Shown piece after piece: positions 26,789 through 35,039 of a stretch of 64,000 nt of DNA. The notes beneath the pieces were generated by a model. The model saw only the letters and a list, made by a program, of their open reading frames with translations, had not been told where the DNA came from and made no database searches. The DNA is from an uncultured Psychroserpens sp. (GTDB lineage: Bacteria > Bacteroidota > Bacteroidia > Flavobacteriales > Flavobacteriaceae): positions 62,001-126,000 of the forward strand of contig NZ_CANLNS010000002.1 in NCBI RefSeq assembly GCF_947492715.1, in the 5' to 3' direction. The position numbers and the translations under genes were made by a program. Positions within the stretch are counted from its first letter, which is position 1, and each line of letters begins with the position of its first letter.

Positions 26789-27144
26789 TTCTTTTTCTTG
26801 AGTACTGTATTTGAAAATAAGTCGTGCATGCCAATGTCATTTCCAAACATGTAAGACAACCAGTCTACAGGGATAAGTCTGCTGATAGATCGGATTAAAA
26901 TTTTAATGAAACTAGCTTTTGAACCATCTTTACGAACAACTTCGGTTTTAGTAATTATTTTACCAATAGTTTGACTGGTTGTGACTTCGAACAAAAAGTA
27001 ATAAGAAAACATGATACCATTGAACACAAAATAATAGAGACCGTAGTCATTTTCAAACAATGTAAATATGATAAACAACATATAAACAATTAGCATATCG
27101 ATGATGTAGTTTGCAAATCGGGTAGCTTTGTCTATGTGTTTCAT
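26785..27144 (-). CDS. RDD family membrane protein
   Basis: The 119-residue protein fits the RDD family: the opening ATRFANYIIDMLIVYMLF has the Arg and Asp that name the family, followed by YYFLFEVTTSQTIGKIITKTEVV and RSISRLIPVDWLSYMF near the end. Members are three-helix membrane proteins implicated in ion exchange or transport in a few bacteria. It lies 24 bp downstream of mutB on the same strand and leads the run of coupled small membrane genes. Role here unknown. Confidence 0.85.
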   Translation of the reverse strand: MKHIDKATRFANYIIDMLIVYMLFIIFTLFENDYGLYYFVFNGIMFSYYFLFEVTTSQTIGKIITKTEVVRKDGSKASFIKILIRSISRLIPVDWLSYMFGNDIGMHDLFSNTVLKKKK

Positions 27145-27168
27145 AAATAGTATTTGACTTAGGTCATA

Positions 27169-29289
27169 TTACTCAATAAGGATGTCTAAAATTTTAATTG
27201 CCGCAGCGCTAATTTTCGTTCCTGGCCCGAATACAGCAACAGCTCCAGCGTCAAATAAATACTGATAATCTTGTTTTGGAATCACACCTCCAACGATGAC
27301 CATTATATCTTCGCGACCATAATTTTTTAATTCGTCTATAACTTGAGGTACAAGCGTCTTATGTCCTGCAGCTAAGGAAGATACACCTAAAATATGAACA
27401 TCATTTTCTACAGCTTGTTTAGCCGCTTCTTTTGGTGTTTGAAACAACGGACCAATGTCTACGTCGAAGCCAACATCTGCATAACCTGTAGCAACAACTT
27501 TTGCTCCACGATCATGTCCGTCTTGTCCCATTTTTGCAATCATTATACGCGGTCTTCGACCATCTTGTTCTGCAAATTTATCAGCCAATTCTCTAGCTTT
27601 TTTAAAGCTCTCGTCATCTTTAATTTCTTTACTATACACGCCTGAAAATGATTTTATTTGTGCTTTATATCGTCCAAATTCTGCTTCTAATGCATCGCTA
27701 ATTTCACCTAGAGTAGCACGTTCTCTTGCTGCATTTACTGCTAAAGCTAATAAATTCTCCTTTCCTGAGCGTGCAGCTTCCGTTAATTTTGATAAGGCTT
27801 TGTGAACGGCTTCTGTATGTCTTGTCGTTTTTATTTGCTCCAATCGTTTTATTTGTCCGTTTCTAACCGTTTGGTTATCAACTTCTAAAGTAGCGATAGG
27901 GTCTTCTTCTTCTAGGCGATATTTATTCACGCCAACAATAATGTCTTGCCCAGAATCTATACGAGCTTGCTTACGCGCAGCAGCAGCTTCAATTCTAAGT
28001 TTTGGAATCCCAGCTTCAATAGCTTTGGTCATTCCTCCTAAATCTTCAACTTCTTGTATTAATGTCCAGGCTTTTTGGGCAATATCGTCGGTGAGTTTTT
28101 CAACATAGTAGCTTCCAGCCCATGGATCGACAGTTTTTGTGATTCCTGTTTCCTCTTGCAAAAAGATTTGTGTATTTCGAGCAATACGTGCCGAAAAGTC
28201 TGTTGGTAATGCAATGGCTTCATCCAAGGCATTGGTATGCAAACTTTGTGTGCCTCCAAATGCCGCAGCTGCAGCTTCTATTGTGGTTCGTGCTACATTG
28301 TTAAAAGGGTCTTGTTCGGTTAAACTCCATCCCGAAGTTTGACAATGTGTTCGAAGTGCTAAAGACTTTGGGTTCTTAGGGTTAAATTGGCTTACTAATT
28401 TTGCCCATAGCATACGCGCTGCACGCATTTTAGCAATCTCCATAAAGTGGTTCATGCCAATCGCCCAAAAGAAAGAAAGGCGAGGTGCAAAAGTGTCAAT
28501 ATCCATACCAGCCTCAAGTCCTTTCTTTATGTACTCTAAACCATCGGCCAAAGTATAAGCCAATTCGATATCACAAGTAGCACCAGCTTCCTGCATATGA
28601 TATCCTGAAATACTAATGCTATTAAATTTAGGCATGTTTTTACTCGTGTACTCAAAAATATCTGAAATGATTTTCATGGATGGCGTAGGAGGGTAGATGT
28701 AGGTGTTACGCACCATAAACTCCTTTAGAATATCATTTTGTATAGTTCCAGCTAAACGTTCAGGAGCAACACCTTGCTCTTCGGCGGCAACAATATAAAA
28801 CGCCATAATTGGAAGAACAGCGCCGTTCATAGTCATTGATACCGACATTTTATCAAGTGGAATTTGATCAAATAAGATTTTCATGTCTTCCACCGAATCA
28901 ATGGCTACACCAGCTTTTCCAACATCGCCTACAACACGTTCATGATCAGAATCATACCCTCTATGTGTTGCTAAATCGAATGCTACTGAGAGCCCTTTTT
29001 GACCAGCAGCAAGATTCCTACGATAGAATGCATTACTATCTTCAGCGGTAGAAAATCCAGCATATTGACGAATAGTCCAAGGTCTTCGAACATACATGGT
29101 TGAATAAGGACCACGTAAGTTTGGTGCAATACCAGCTACAAAATTTAAATGCTCAAGATTAGAAATGTCTTCTTTTGAGTATGATGCTTTGACATTAATA
29201 TCCTCAGCGGTTTTGAAACTATCAACTTTATTGACTTTACTTGAAGTTGTAGTTGTTTCTAATTGTATATGCTGGAGGTTTTTTCTCAT
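27169..29289 (-). CDS. methylmalonyl-CoA mutase large (alpha) subunit
   Basis: The 706-residue catalytic subunit interconverts succinyl-CoA and (R)-methylmalonyl-CoA using adenosylcobalamin. The barrel domain has [20 protein letters not shown] near residue 70 and the [15 protein letters not shown] block near 320. The C-terminal cobalamin-binding domain has the DGHDRG motif with His592, followed by the Rossmann-like [18 protein letters not shown]. Length is typical. The small-subunit gene lies 660 bp upstream on the same strand, separated by a lipoprotein gene. The enzyme probably serves propionate, odd-chain or branched amino acid metabolism. Confidence 0.96.
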   Translation of the reverse strand: MRKNLQHIQLETTTTSSKVNKVDSFKTAEDINVKASYSKEDISNLEHLNFVAGIAPNLRGPYSTMYVRRPWTIRQYAGFSTAEDSNAFYRRNLAAGQKGLSVAFDLATHRGYDSDHERVVGDVGKAGVAIDSVEDMKILFDQIPLDKMSVSMTMNGAVLPIMAFYIVAAEEQGVAPERLAGTIQNDILKEFMVRNTYIYPPTPSMKIISDIFEYTSKNMPKFNSISISGYHMQEAGATCDIELAYTLADGLEYIKKGLEAGMDIDTFAPRLSFFWAIGMNHFMEIAKMRAARMLWAKLVSQFNPKNPKSLALRTHCQTSGWSLTEQDPFNNVARTTIEAAAAAFGGTQSLHTNALDEAIALPTDFSARIARNTQIFLQEETGITKTVDPWAGSYYVEKLTDDIAQKAWTLIQEVEDLGGMTKAIEAGIPKLRIEAAAARKQARIDSGQDIIVGVNKYRLEEEDPIATLEVDNQTVRNGQIKRLEQIKTTRHTEAVHKALSKLTEAARSGKENLLALAVNAARERATLGEISDALEAEFGRYKAQIKSFSGVYSKEIKDDESFKKARELADKFAEQDGRRPRIMIAKMGQDGHDRGAKVVATGYADVGFDVDIGPLFQTPKEAAKQAVENDVHILGVSSLAAGHKTLVPQVIDELKNYGREDIMVIVGGVIPKQDYQYLFDAGAVAVFGPGTKISAAAIKILDILIE

Positions 29290-29298
29290 AATATAATA

Positions 29299-29946
29299 TT
29301 AATGGTTGTGACCATCATGAGATGAATGTTCTTTATTAACTTCGATTGTTTTTTCTGGAGCCTTACTAAAATCGATATCAAATATTTTTCCGTAGAAATA
29401 CTCAAGAGCTATGTAAGTTGCCAAATACTTGTCGTCTTTCATACCAAAAGTTTTACGTTTAAGTTCTTCTCCAACCATACGTAAACTGAGGCTGTTAGTT
29501 TGTACTAGAGCATTAAATGTTTTTTGCAGTGGCTCATCTTTAATGTTTTCTGCCACACATTTTATAAAAGGATGGTTATAATTTAAGCGACTACCAAAGG
29601 CGTCAACAGCAGGACGCCATAATGTCTCATCTTGTTTTAACGCCTCTAACACTTTTTTAGAATGTTCAGAGACCATTTTATGATAATCAACTCTATTATT
29701 TGATGCTTGGCTTACAAATAAACTATACGCGCGAGAATATACTGGGTTGCCTGGTGTATAGAACTTTATTAAATCATCTTCAAAAGCGTAAAAGGCCTCT
29801 CTTAATAAATCGGTATCCATCCCTTCGCAATCCAATATATTTTCTACACTTGGATATTTATACTCAAAATCTATTTTTTTTGGTGTATCATCTTTACAGT
29901 TTAATAGGCATATACATAATGCTAAAAGTGTTAATCGTAACTTCAT
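29299..29946 (-). CDS. lipoprotein between the mutase subunit genes
   Basis: The 215-residue product has a lipoprotein signal (MKLRLTLLALCICLLNC, Cys17) and a helical mature part with no recognised family. It ends in a histidine- and aspartate-rich tail (HSSHDGHNH) that could bind a metal. Three cysteines remain in the precursor beyond those of the signal region or lipid site. Export makes a direct role in the cytoplasmic mutase unlikely, yet the gene sits tightly between the two subunits, 9 bp from mutB and 11 bp from mutA. Conserved gene order elsewhere would be the test of a real link. Confidence 0.8.
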   Translation of the reverse strand: MKLRLTLLALCICLLNCKDDTPKKIDFEYKYPSVENILDCEGMDTDLLREAFYAFEDDLIKFYTPGNPVYSRAYSLFVSQASNNRVDYHKMVSEHSKKVLEALKQDETLWRPAVDAFGSRLNYNHPFIKCVAENIKDEPLQKTFNALVQTNSLSLRMVGEELKRKTFGMKDDKYLATYIALEYFYGKIFDIDFSKAPEKTIEVNKEHSSHDGHNH

Positions 29947-29957
29947 ATTTTTAGAGT

Positions 29958-31319
29958 TTATTCGGTTTTAAGTCGTTCTTGTTCAATAGTTTCTGCAAGT
30001 CGCTTTTCAATTATTGGTTCAATTAAGGTTTTTATTGGATTTGTTTTCACAAATGGATATAACTCCAAGTCTTCCTTCATTTTGTCTTGCGGATTAGGGT
30101 GTTTGTTCGTTCCTAATAATACAAAATCACCAGTATCAAATTGTGACTGCTCCTTTATAGCGCTTTCTTTTATTTTCTTTTGAATTGTTCCTTCTTTGAG
30201 TTGAGATAGAAATCCGCCATTCGCTTCTATATCCTTAAATAGCGTCAAGGATTTGCTCGCCATTTGAGATGTAAGACTTTCTATATAATAAGCCCCATCT
30301 GAGGGATTGCCAACCTTATCAAAATAGCTTTCATGCTTTAGTATTAGCAATTGATTACGAGAAATACGATCTGCAAATTCGTTGCTTTTGTGATAGATAG
30401 CATCATATGGTAAATTGATAATAGTATTTGCGCCACCTAAAACAGCACTCATGCACTCAGTTGTTGTACGAAGCATATTGGTGTTGTAGTCATAAATGGT
30501 CTTATTGCGTTTTGTAGGAGACACATTTATGATGCAATCAGTGTTTATCTGGTATGCATTAGCAATCGTTTTAAATAATAATCTTAATGCCCTAAGTTTG
30601 GCAATTTCAAAAAAATAGTTGGTTCCAACAGCAACATTGAAAATGACCTTTAACGATTGTTTTTGAATTGTGTTTGGTTGATCGTCAAAATGATTTAGGT
30701 ACTCGTTGATATGCGCCAAAGCATAAGCAAGTTGTTGTATCATGTTGGCACCTGCATTTTGATATAAACCGACATCGACAGACAGTGTATTGGTATGTTT
30801 AACAGTGGCTTCAAAAAGCGAATGATCATCTGTAAGATTGTGATACCAATTACCTGTTCTTGCAAGGTGACCAATAATGTCAACCTCCAGGTTAACATGA
30901 TCATATGAAGCGACCTGTTTGACAAACTTAGGAGATAAAAATTCCGGTTTAATGATAATTGGAGTAGAGGCAGTGTCTATGTTCTTTAACAGGTTTTCTA
31001 TTGAAATATCTTCTGAAGGAATAACAAAGATTATAGTTTCGGCGCCTCTAGATATAGCATCTATAGCATTAGCATTAGACTTTTCAGTGTTAGCAACAAA
31101 GATGGTTTGACCAATATTAAACGTACTTGCAGTAGAATGTAATTCAGATTCTAGTTGTTCGAAGTCATCGGCATGATAAAAAGGTTTTACATCAATTCCT
31201 TCATTGGTATGCCAAATAAGCGTATCATTATAATCAGCTCCTTTTAAGTCGGCCTGAATCTTTTGCTTCCATTGTTTAGAGGAGATTTCGGGAAAATCGC
31301 TAAATAAAGTTTTACTCAT
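29958..31319 (-). CDS. methylmalonyl-CoA mutase small (beta) subunit
   Basis: The 453-residue protein is the small, non-catalytic partner of the mutase. It resembles the barrel part of the large subunit (DLKGADYNDTLIWHTNEGI near the start, FEIAKLRALRLLF near 240 and DGAYYIESLTSQMA near 365) and lacks a C-terminal cobalamin-binding domain with DxHxxG. Its start overlaps the stop of the FtsB/DivIC-like gene by eight bases. The two-subunit form is the rule in Bacteroidota. No MeaB-type chaperone gene is in the window. Confidence 0.94.
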   Translation of the reverse strand: MSKTLFSDFPEISSKQWKQKIQADLKGADYNDTLIWHTNEGIDVKPFYHADDFEQLESELHSTASTFNIGQTIFVANTEKSNANAIDAISRGAETIIFVIPSEDISIENLLKNIDTASTPIIIKPEFLSPKFVKQVASYDHVNLEVDIIGHLARTGNWYHNLTDDHSLFEATVKHTNTLSVDVGLYQNAGANMIQQLAYALAHINEYLNHFDDQPNTIQKQSLKVIFNVAVGTNYFFEIAKLRALRLLFKTIANAYQINTDCIINVSPTKRNKTIYDYNTNMLRTTTECMSAVLGGANTIINLPYDAIYHKSNEFADRISRNQLLILKHESYFDKVGNPSDGAYYIESLTSQMASKSLTLFKDIEANGGFLSQLKEGTIQKKIKESAIKEQSQFDTGDFVLLGTNKHPNPQDKMKEDLELYPFVKTNPIKTLIEPIIEKRLAETIEQERLKTE

Positions 31320-31614
31320 CCTTTTTCTCTAGTTTTAGACTGTCTTCATATTCAATGATGTAGATGTCTTCATTCTCTTTTTTCATATAGTACTTTTCAC
31401 GTGCTAGCTTTTCTATACCATCGTCGGTACTTAATTCTTTAATAGCCTTGTTATCTTTTTCTATTTCATCATTATAATATTGCTTCTCGTTTTCTAAATC
31501 ATCTATATCTTGGTTGAGTTCTCTATGAATGAGAAGTGAGTTAGAATCAATAAAAAGCATCCATATCGCAAAAACGATAAAGACAATGACAAATATGTTT
31601 TTTAGATAATTCAA
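31312..31614 (-). CDS. FtsB/DivIC-like septum formation initiator
   Basis: The 100-residue protein has a single N-terminal membrane helix (about residues 4-24) followed by a coiled coil (DIDDLENEKQYYNDEIEKDNKA) and an AREKYYMKKENEDIYII segment, the usual plan of FtsB/DivIC cell division proteins that join the FtsQ and FtsL partners at the septum. The start is TTG at 31614, two bases after the uridine kinase stop. Location between udk and mutA is frequent in flavobacteria. Confidence 0.87.
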   Translation of the reverse strand: MNYLKNIFVIVFIVFAIWMLFIDSNSLLIHRELNQDIDDLENEKQYYNDEIEKDNKAIKELSTDDGIEKLAREKYYMKKENEDIYIIEYEDSLKLEKKDE

Positions 31615-31616
31615 TA

Positions 31617-32225
31617 TTAATGTAATTTTTCGTTGATAATAGTTTTCACTATATCAACTGCAACAGTGTTATATTTGTTGTTTGGTATAATAATATCTGC
31701 ATATTCTTTCATAGGTTCTATGAACTGCTGATGCATAGGTTTTAATGTCGTTTGGTATCTGCTTAATACTTCATCTATATCTCGGCCACGTTCTGAAATA
31801 TCACGTTTCAAACGTCGTATTAAACGTTCGTCACTATCGGCATGCACGAAGATTTTAATATCAAACATCTCTCTTAATTCAGGGTTTGTTAAGATTAAAA
31901 TACCTTCCACTATCATCACTTTTCGCGGATTGGTTTTGATGGTATCTCCTGTGCGATTGTGCTTTACAAAGGAATACACAGGTTGATTAACAGGTGCTCC
32001 ACTTTTTAATTCCTTTAAATGTTCTTCTAATAACTCAAAATCTATAGAGCGCGGATGATCAAAATTAATTTTCACGCGTTCTTCATAGCTTAAATGCGAG
32101 GTGTCTTTATAATAGGAGTCTTGTGAAATAACACCGACTTCACCTTCTGGTAATTCGTTAAGTATTTGATTTACAACGGTTGTTTTTCCACAACCTGTTC
32201 CTCCTGCTATTCCTATAATGAGCAT
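31617..32225 (-). CDS. udk: uridine kinase
   Basis: Uridine kinase phosphorylates uridine and cytidine for pyrimidine salvage. The 202-residue protein has the P-loop GGTGCGKTT at residues 8-16, the QDSYYKD substrate-binding segment, NFDHPRSIDFELL, and the LRRDISERGRDIDEVL lid helix. Length is normal. The start is ATG, 18 bp after a good -7 element TAAATTTG at 32251-32258 on the minus strand. It heads the series udk, FtsB-like, mutA, lipoprotein, mutB. Confidence 0.96.
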   Translation of the reverse strand: MLIIGIAGGTGCGKTTVVNQILNELPEGEVGVISQDSYYKDTSHLSYEERVKINFDHPRSIDFELLEEHLKELKSGAPVNQPVYSFVKHNRTGDTIKTNPRKVMIVEGILILTNPELREMFDIKIFVHADSDERLIRRLKRDISERGRDIDEVLSRYQTTLKPMHQQFIEPMKEYADIIIPNNKYNTVAVDIVKTIINEKLH

Positions 32226-32250
32226 AAATAAAAACTGATTTTTAGTTGGA

Positions 32251-32258
32251 CAAATTTA
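32251..32258 (-). promoter_or_regulatory. -7 element upstream of udk
   Basis: TAAATTTG on the minus strand matches TAnnTTTG exactly, about 25 bp before the udk ATG. The -33 region overlaps the end of the cytochrome c gene and has no clear TTG at 19-21 bp. Confidence 0.5.
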
Positions 32259-32275
32259 ACAATAATGATAGAAAA

Positions 32276-32746
32276 TCATTGCTCTATTTCTGAAACTTCT
32301 TTTTCAGTTATTAACTTATTATTTGTGTTTCCCCAACTGTTTGTAATATAATTCATGACATCGGCAACTTCCTTGTCTTCTAGGCCTAATGGTGTCATGA
32401 CTCCATTGTATTTTACCCCGTTCACAGTAATTTCACCAGATTGACCATATTTAATAGATTTTATACTCTCCTCACGATTGGTCATTAAATAATCTGATTT
32501 TGCCAAAGGAGGAAAGGCTTTTAATACTCCTTTTCCGTTTGGTAAATGACAAGAGATACAAAAGTCAGAATATATTTCTTTTCCGCGTTTCATACTTTGT
32601 ATAAGCTCAGGGCTCTGTTCTTCTTTAATAACCTTTGAGACTTTGGCTTCAGATATTGCTTTATCCTTGTTTTCCTTTTTCTCTGAAGAGTTACATGCTA
32701 ATATTAAACATCCCAGCACTAGTGCCATTAGTAAGTTTTTATTCAT
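32276..32746 (-). CDS. c-type cytochrome lipoprotein
   Basis: The 156-residue precursor has a lipoprotein signal (LGCLILAC, Cys18), a lysine- and glutamate-rich linker, then one class I cytochrome domain with heme-binding CISCH at Cys63, Cys66 and His67. A GVMTPLG methionine near residue 118 could be the second iron ligand. The domain ends with ADVMNYITNSW, typical of small cytochromes. It is coupled by a four-base overlap to the upstream sugar dehydrogenase gene and is the likely electron acceptor of that enzyme. Confidence 0.92.
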   Translation of the reverse strand: MNKNLLMALVLGCLILACNSSEKKENKDKAISEAKVSKVIKEEQSPELIQSMKRGKEIYSDFCISCHLPNGKGVLKAFPPLAKSDYLMTNREESIKSIKYGQSGEITVNGVKYNGVMTPLGLEDKEVADVMNYITNSWGNTNNKLITEKEVSEIEQ

Positions 32747-33849
32747 TTGTTTTTTATAAGTTTTACGATTCCTAAATTTTCTATTCCAACATATATATAT
32801 CCATCTGGACCTTGATTAATTGAGCGAACTCGTCCCAAACCATCTAATAGTCGCTCTTGTTTTACCACTTTACCATTTTCAATGTAGCAATTGTCTAAGT
32901 ACTGAAATTTTAATGAACCCACCAATAAATTACCTTTCCAATCTTCGTACTTATCACTTGAAATAAATGCCATTCCACTTGGGGCTATTGATGGTGTCCA
33001 ATAATGTAAAGGTTGTTCCATACCTTTATGGGATGTTTCTTTGGTGATTTTTGTTCCAGAATAATTAACCCCATATGTAATTACAGGCCAGCCATAATTT
33101 TTTCCAGATTTAATAATATTAATTTCATCACCACCTTTAGGTCCATGTTCATGTGTCCATATTTCTCTTGTTTCAGGATGAATTACCATGCCTTGCGGAT
33201 TACGATGTCCATAAGAATATATAGCCGTCTTCGCATCTTTAGTTGAGTTAAAGGGATTATCCTTTGGTATCGATCCATCATCATGTAAGCGATATACCTT
33301 ACCGCCATCTCTTGTGAGATCTTGCGGATTTACATCTCGATCTCCGCGTTCTCCAATTGTAAAAAAGAGATAACCATCATCGTCGAAAATTATGCGAGAA
33401 CCAAAATGCTGACCTCTTGTAGTATTTGGAGTCGCTTTATATAAAACTTCTTTATTTACAAGTGTATTATTTTTTAATTGTGCACGCATGAGTGCTGTAT
33501 TGCCGCCACGCTGTGGACCTTCAGATGAGGCATACGTGAGATAAATCCAACCGTTACTTTTATACTTAGGATGCAACTTAATGTCTAACAAACCTCCTTG
33601 ACCTCGATTGTATACGTCGGGCACACCTTTAATAAATGTTTTTTGTCCGTCTTTAAAGTGGATAACTTGCCCAGCTTTTTCATTAATAAGCATTGAGCCA
33701 TCAGGCAAAAACACGAAGCCCCAAGGGTTATTTAGTTCTGGTACAGCAAGTTCATAAGAATGCTCGGTATTGATTGGGTTTTTGTCTTGAGCACAAGTAT
33801 TGAGGCTTAGAAAACCAATTATAAATAGAGATTGCCTTATAAATTTCAT
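32743..33849 (-). CDS. PQQ-dependent soluble aldose sugar dehydrogenase family protein
   Basis: The 368-residue protein begins with a signal peptide whose NTC at residues 17-19 suggests a lipoprotein. The mature part is a six-bladed propeller of the soluble aldose dehydrogenase/YliI type: NNPWGFVFLPDGSMLINEK, GGLLDIKLHPKY, GQHFGSRIIFDDDGYLFFTIGERGDRD, YGHRNPQGMVIHP and HEHGPKGGDEINII are all visible. It would oxidise sugars in the periplasm using PQQ, passing electrons to the adjoining cytochrome c. PQQ synthesis genes are not in the window, so the cofactor may come from outside or be made elsewhere in the genome. Confidence 0.92.
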   Translation of the reverse strand: MKFIRQSLFIIGFLSLNTCAQDKNPINTEHSYELAVPELNNPWGFVFLPDGSMLINEKAGQVIHFKDGQKTFIKGVPDVYNRGQGGLLDIKLHPKYKSNGWIYLTYASSEGPQRGGNTALMRAQLKNNTLVNKEVLYKATPNTTRGQHFGSRIIFDDDGYLFFTIGERGDRDVNPQDLTRDGGKVYRLHDDGSIPKDNPFNSTKDAKTAIYSYGHRNPQGMVIHPETREIWTHEHGPKGGDEINIIKSGKNYGWPVITYGVNYSGTKITKETSHKGMEQPLHYWTPSIAPSGMAFISSDKYEDWKGNLLVGSLKFQYLDNCYIENGKVVKQERLLDGLGRVRSINQGPDGYIYVGIENLGIVKLIKNK

Positions 33850-33885
33850 AAAATTAAATTTTATGTTTAAATTTAATAATAAAAG

Positions 33886-33917
33886 TTGTCAATTTTTAAA
33901 GAAAAGATATATATTTG
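33886..33917 (+). promoter_or_regulatory. promoter of the tRNA-Pro/tRNA-Arg operon
   Basis: A -33 TTG at 33886-33888 and a perfect -7 TATATTTG at 33910-33917 are separated by 21 bp, the textbook Bacteroidota spacing. The start of transcription would be near 33924, about 53 bp before tRNA-Pro. Confidence 0.8.
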
Positions 33918-33976
33918 CACCTCGAAATTTTAGAGAAATTATTAATTTAATAACTCAAAAACTAGATAACCGTTTT

Positions 33977-34051
33977 CGGGGTGTAGCGTAGCCCGGTTAT
34001 CGCGCCGCGTTTGGGACGCGGAGGTCGCAGGTTCGAATCCTGCCACCCCGA
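33977..34051 (+). tRNA. tRNA-Pro (anticodon TGG)
   Basis: This is a complete cloverleaf: acceptor stem CGGGGTG/CACCCCG with discriminator A, D arm, anticodon stem CCGCG/CGCGG enclosing loop TTTGGGA, and the T arm with GTTCGAATC. The anticodon TGG reads proline codons. The CCA end is not encoded. Confidence 0.97.
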
Positions 34052-34060
34052 CTTTTATTA

Positions 34061-34134
34061 GGGCTCTTAGCTCAGCTGGATAGAGCACCTCCCTTCTAAG
34101 GAGGCGGTCGAAGGTTCGAATCCTTCAGGGCTCA
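34061..34134 (+). tRNA. tRNA-Arg (anticodon TCT)
   Basis: This tRNA lies nine bases after tRNA-Pro. The acceptor stem GGGCTCT pairs with AGGGCTC, using two G-U pairs. The anticodon stem CCTCC/GGAGG encloses CTTCTAA, giving anticodon TCT for arginine AGA/AGG. The T loop TTCGAAT is standard. The CCA end is not encoded. It is cotranscribed with tRNA-Pro and followed by a terminator. Confidence 0.97.
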
Positions 34135-34137
34135 CTT

Positions 34138-34168
34138 AAAGCCGCATCAGTAATGATGCGGCTTTTTT
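34138..34168 (+). terminator. intrinsic terminator of the tRNA operon
   Basis: A strong hairpin, AGCCGCATCA pairing with TGATGCGGCT around a GTAA loop, is followed by a run of six T. It begins a few bases after tRNA-Arg. Confidence 0.92.
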
Positions 34169-34558
34169 GTTTGATTTTATTTAAATCTATGACGTGTCTC
34201 AACTATTTTCTAAAAAAAATAAGCTCCCAAACAATATGAGAGCTTATAGTATATACTAATAATTAACCGCTTAAAAACTAGTAGTATACATGGTCTTAAG
34301 ACACGATTTTTAAAATTAGTCACATGATCCTAGAATAGATAATTAATCTTGATGAAAAAGGGAGGTGTAGATGATCGTTTCTAACAATTTATTATATAGA
34401 TTATATCGAGTTTAGTTTTATTGAAAAGTTCGTTTTTGATATAAAATTGTCATGCATGGAAATACCGTTTTAAGTTAAATTAAGCGTGTCGTTCGTCGAT
34501 ATTTCATCTTAAAAAACACACTTAATCGAGTATTTTGAACATTTAAACGATAAAATAG
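34169..34558. other. gene-free stretch between the tRNA operon and a lipoprotein gene
   Basis: No convincing coding region lies in these 390 bases. They hold an orphan minus-strand terminator-like hairpin (34211-34247), a 10-bp imperfect inverted repeat TTAAGCGTGT/ACACACTTAA (34480-34489 and 34516-34525) around a 26-bp loop, and a strong Shine-Dalgarno-like GGGAGGTG at 34360-34367 before a 14-codon frame. The inverted repeat lies just upstream of the lipoprotein promoter and could be an operator. Confidence 0.5.
34211..34247 (-). terminator. orphan minus-strand terminator-like hairpin
   Basis: On the minus strand ATAAGCTC pairs with GAGCTTAT, closing a loop of 12-13 bases, followed by eight T. 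The nearest minus-strand gene ends 790 bp upstream at 35036, so either a long 3' extension antisense to the lipoprotein gene or an unannotated transcript would use it. Confidence 0.55.
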
Positions 34559-34559
34559 T

Positions 34560-34589
34560 TTGTTTTATTCGATTTTAAAATTACCTTTG
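34560..34589 (+). promoter_or_regulatory. promoter of the 34617 lipoprotein gene
   Basis: A -33 TTG at 34560-34562 and -7 TACCTTTG at 34582-34589 are separated by 19 bp, an exact consensus spacing. The predicted transcript starts near 34596. The in-frame ATG at 34617 therefore lies inside the transcript, while any start further upstream would not. Confidence 0.8.
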
Positions 34590-34616
34590 TCTTATATTTC
34601 ATTAAACCCCAAATCG

Positions 34617-35039
34617 ATGAAAAACCTACTAAAAAATGCAATTGCATGTGCAATTGTTATGACTACATGTTTTAATTGTTCAGTTGAATCTATTGAGAAT
34701 GAGCAATTTGAAAACGTTATTCCAGAGAATCAAAACACCCAAGATGTTTGCGAAAATCAGGATCCTCAAGCTAGGATCACTAACAATGGAACAATTTCTA
34801 TAACATTGGAAATTGCTACTACAGATGGTGTTGTTTTACAAACAGCACAAGATTTAGCTCCAGGAACATCATCAAGCTACTTAACTTTTGAAGCTAATGA
34901 CATTATTTTTAATGTTGTAAAAAATGCTACAGGATTTAATGATGAGAAAGTAGTGCATACAATGAATCAATGTATGAGCTTTGATATGGAAGTTGGTATA
35001 GACAACTATTTAATATCGAGTTCTCCAGAAGATCTTTAA
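34617..35039 (+). CDS. small hypothetical lipoprotein
   Basis: Read from the ATG at 34617, the 140-residue precursor has a basic N-terminus, a hydrophobic segment and FNC, with Cys21 as the probable lipid site, although the residue before it (Asn) is unusual. The mature part is acidic and beta-rich with two further cysteines (DVCENQ and NQCMSF) that could form a disulfide. A longer frame reaches back to 34560, but it would start inside the promoter and is rejected. No family is recognised. The gene is convergent with, and overlaps by four bases, the methyltransferase gene. Confidence 0.7.
   Translation: MKNLLKNAIACAIVMTTCFNCSVESIENEQFENVIPENQNTQDVCENQDPQARITNNGTISITLEIATTDGVVLQTAQDLAPGTSSSYLTFEANDIIFNVVKNATGFNDEKVVHTMNQCMSFDMEVGIDNYLISSSPEDL

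Noticed and set aside
34352-34415. A strong Shine-Dalgarno-like GGGAGGTG before a 14-codon frame at 34371, and a tiny overlapping frame from 34352.
   Set aside because: The peptides are too short and have no features; strong Shine-Dalgarno sequences are not the rule in this phylum, so a chance match is likely.
34560-34616. A 19-codon upstream extension of the 34617 lipoprotein gene.
   Set aside because: It starts inside the predicted -33 element and covers the -7, so it lies before or at the transcript start.
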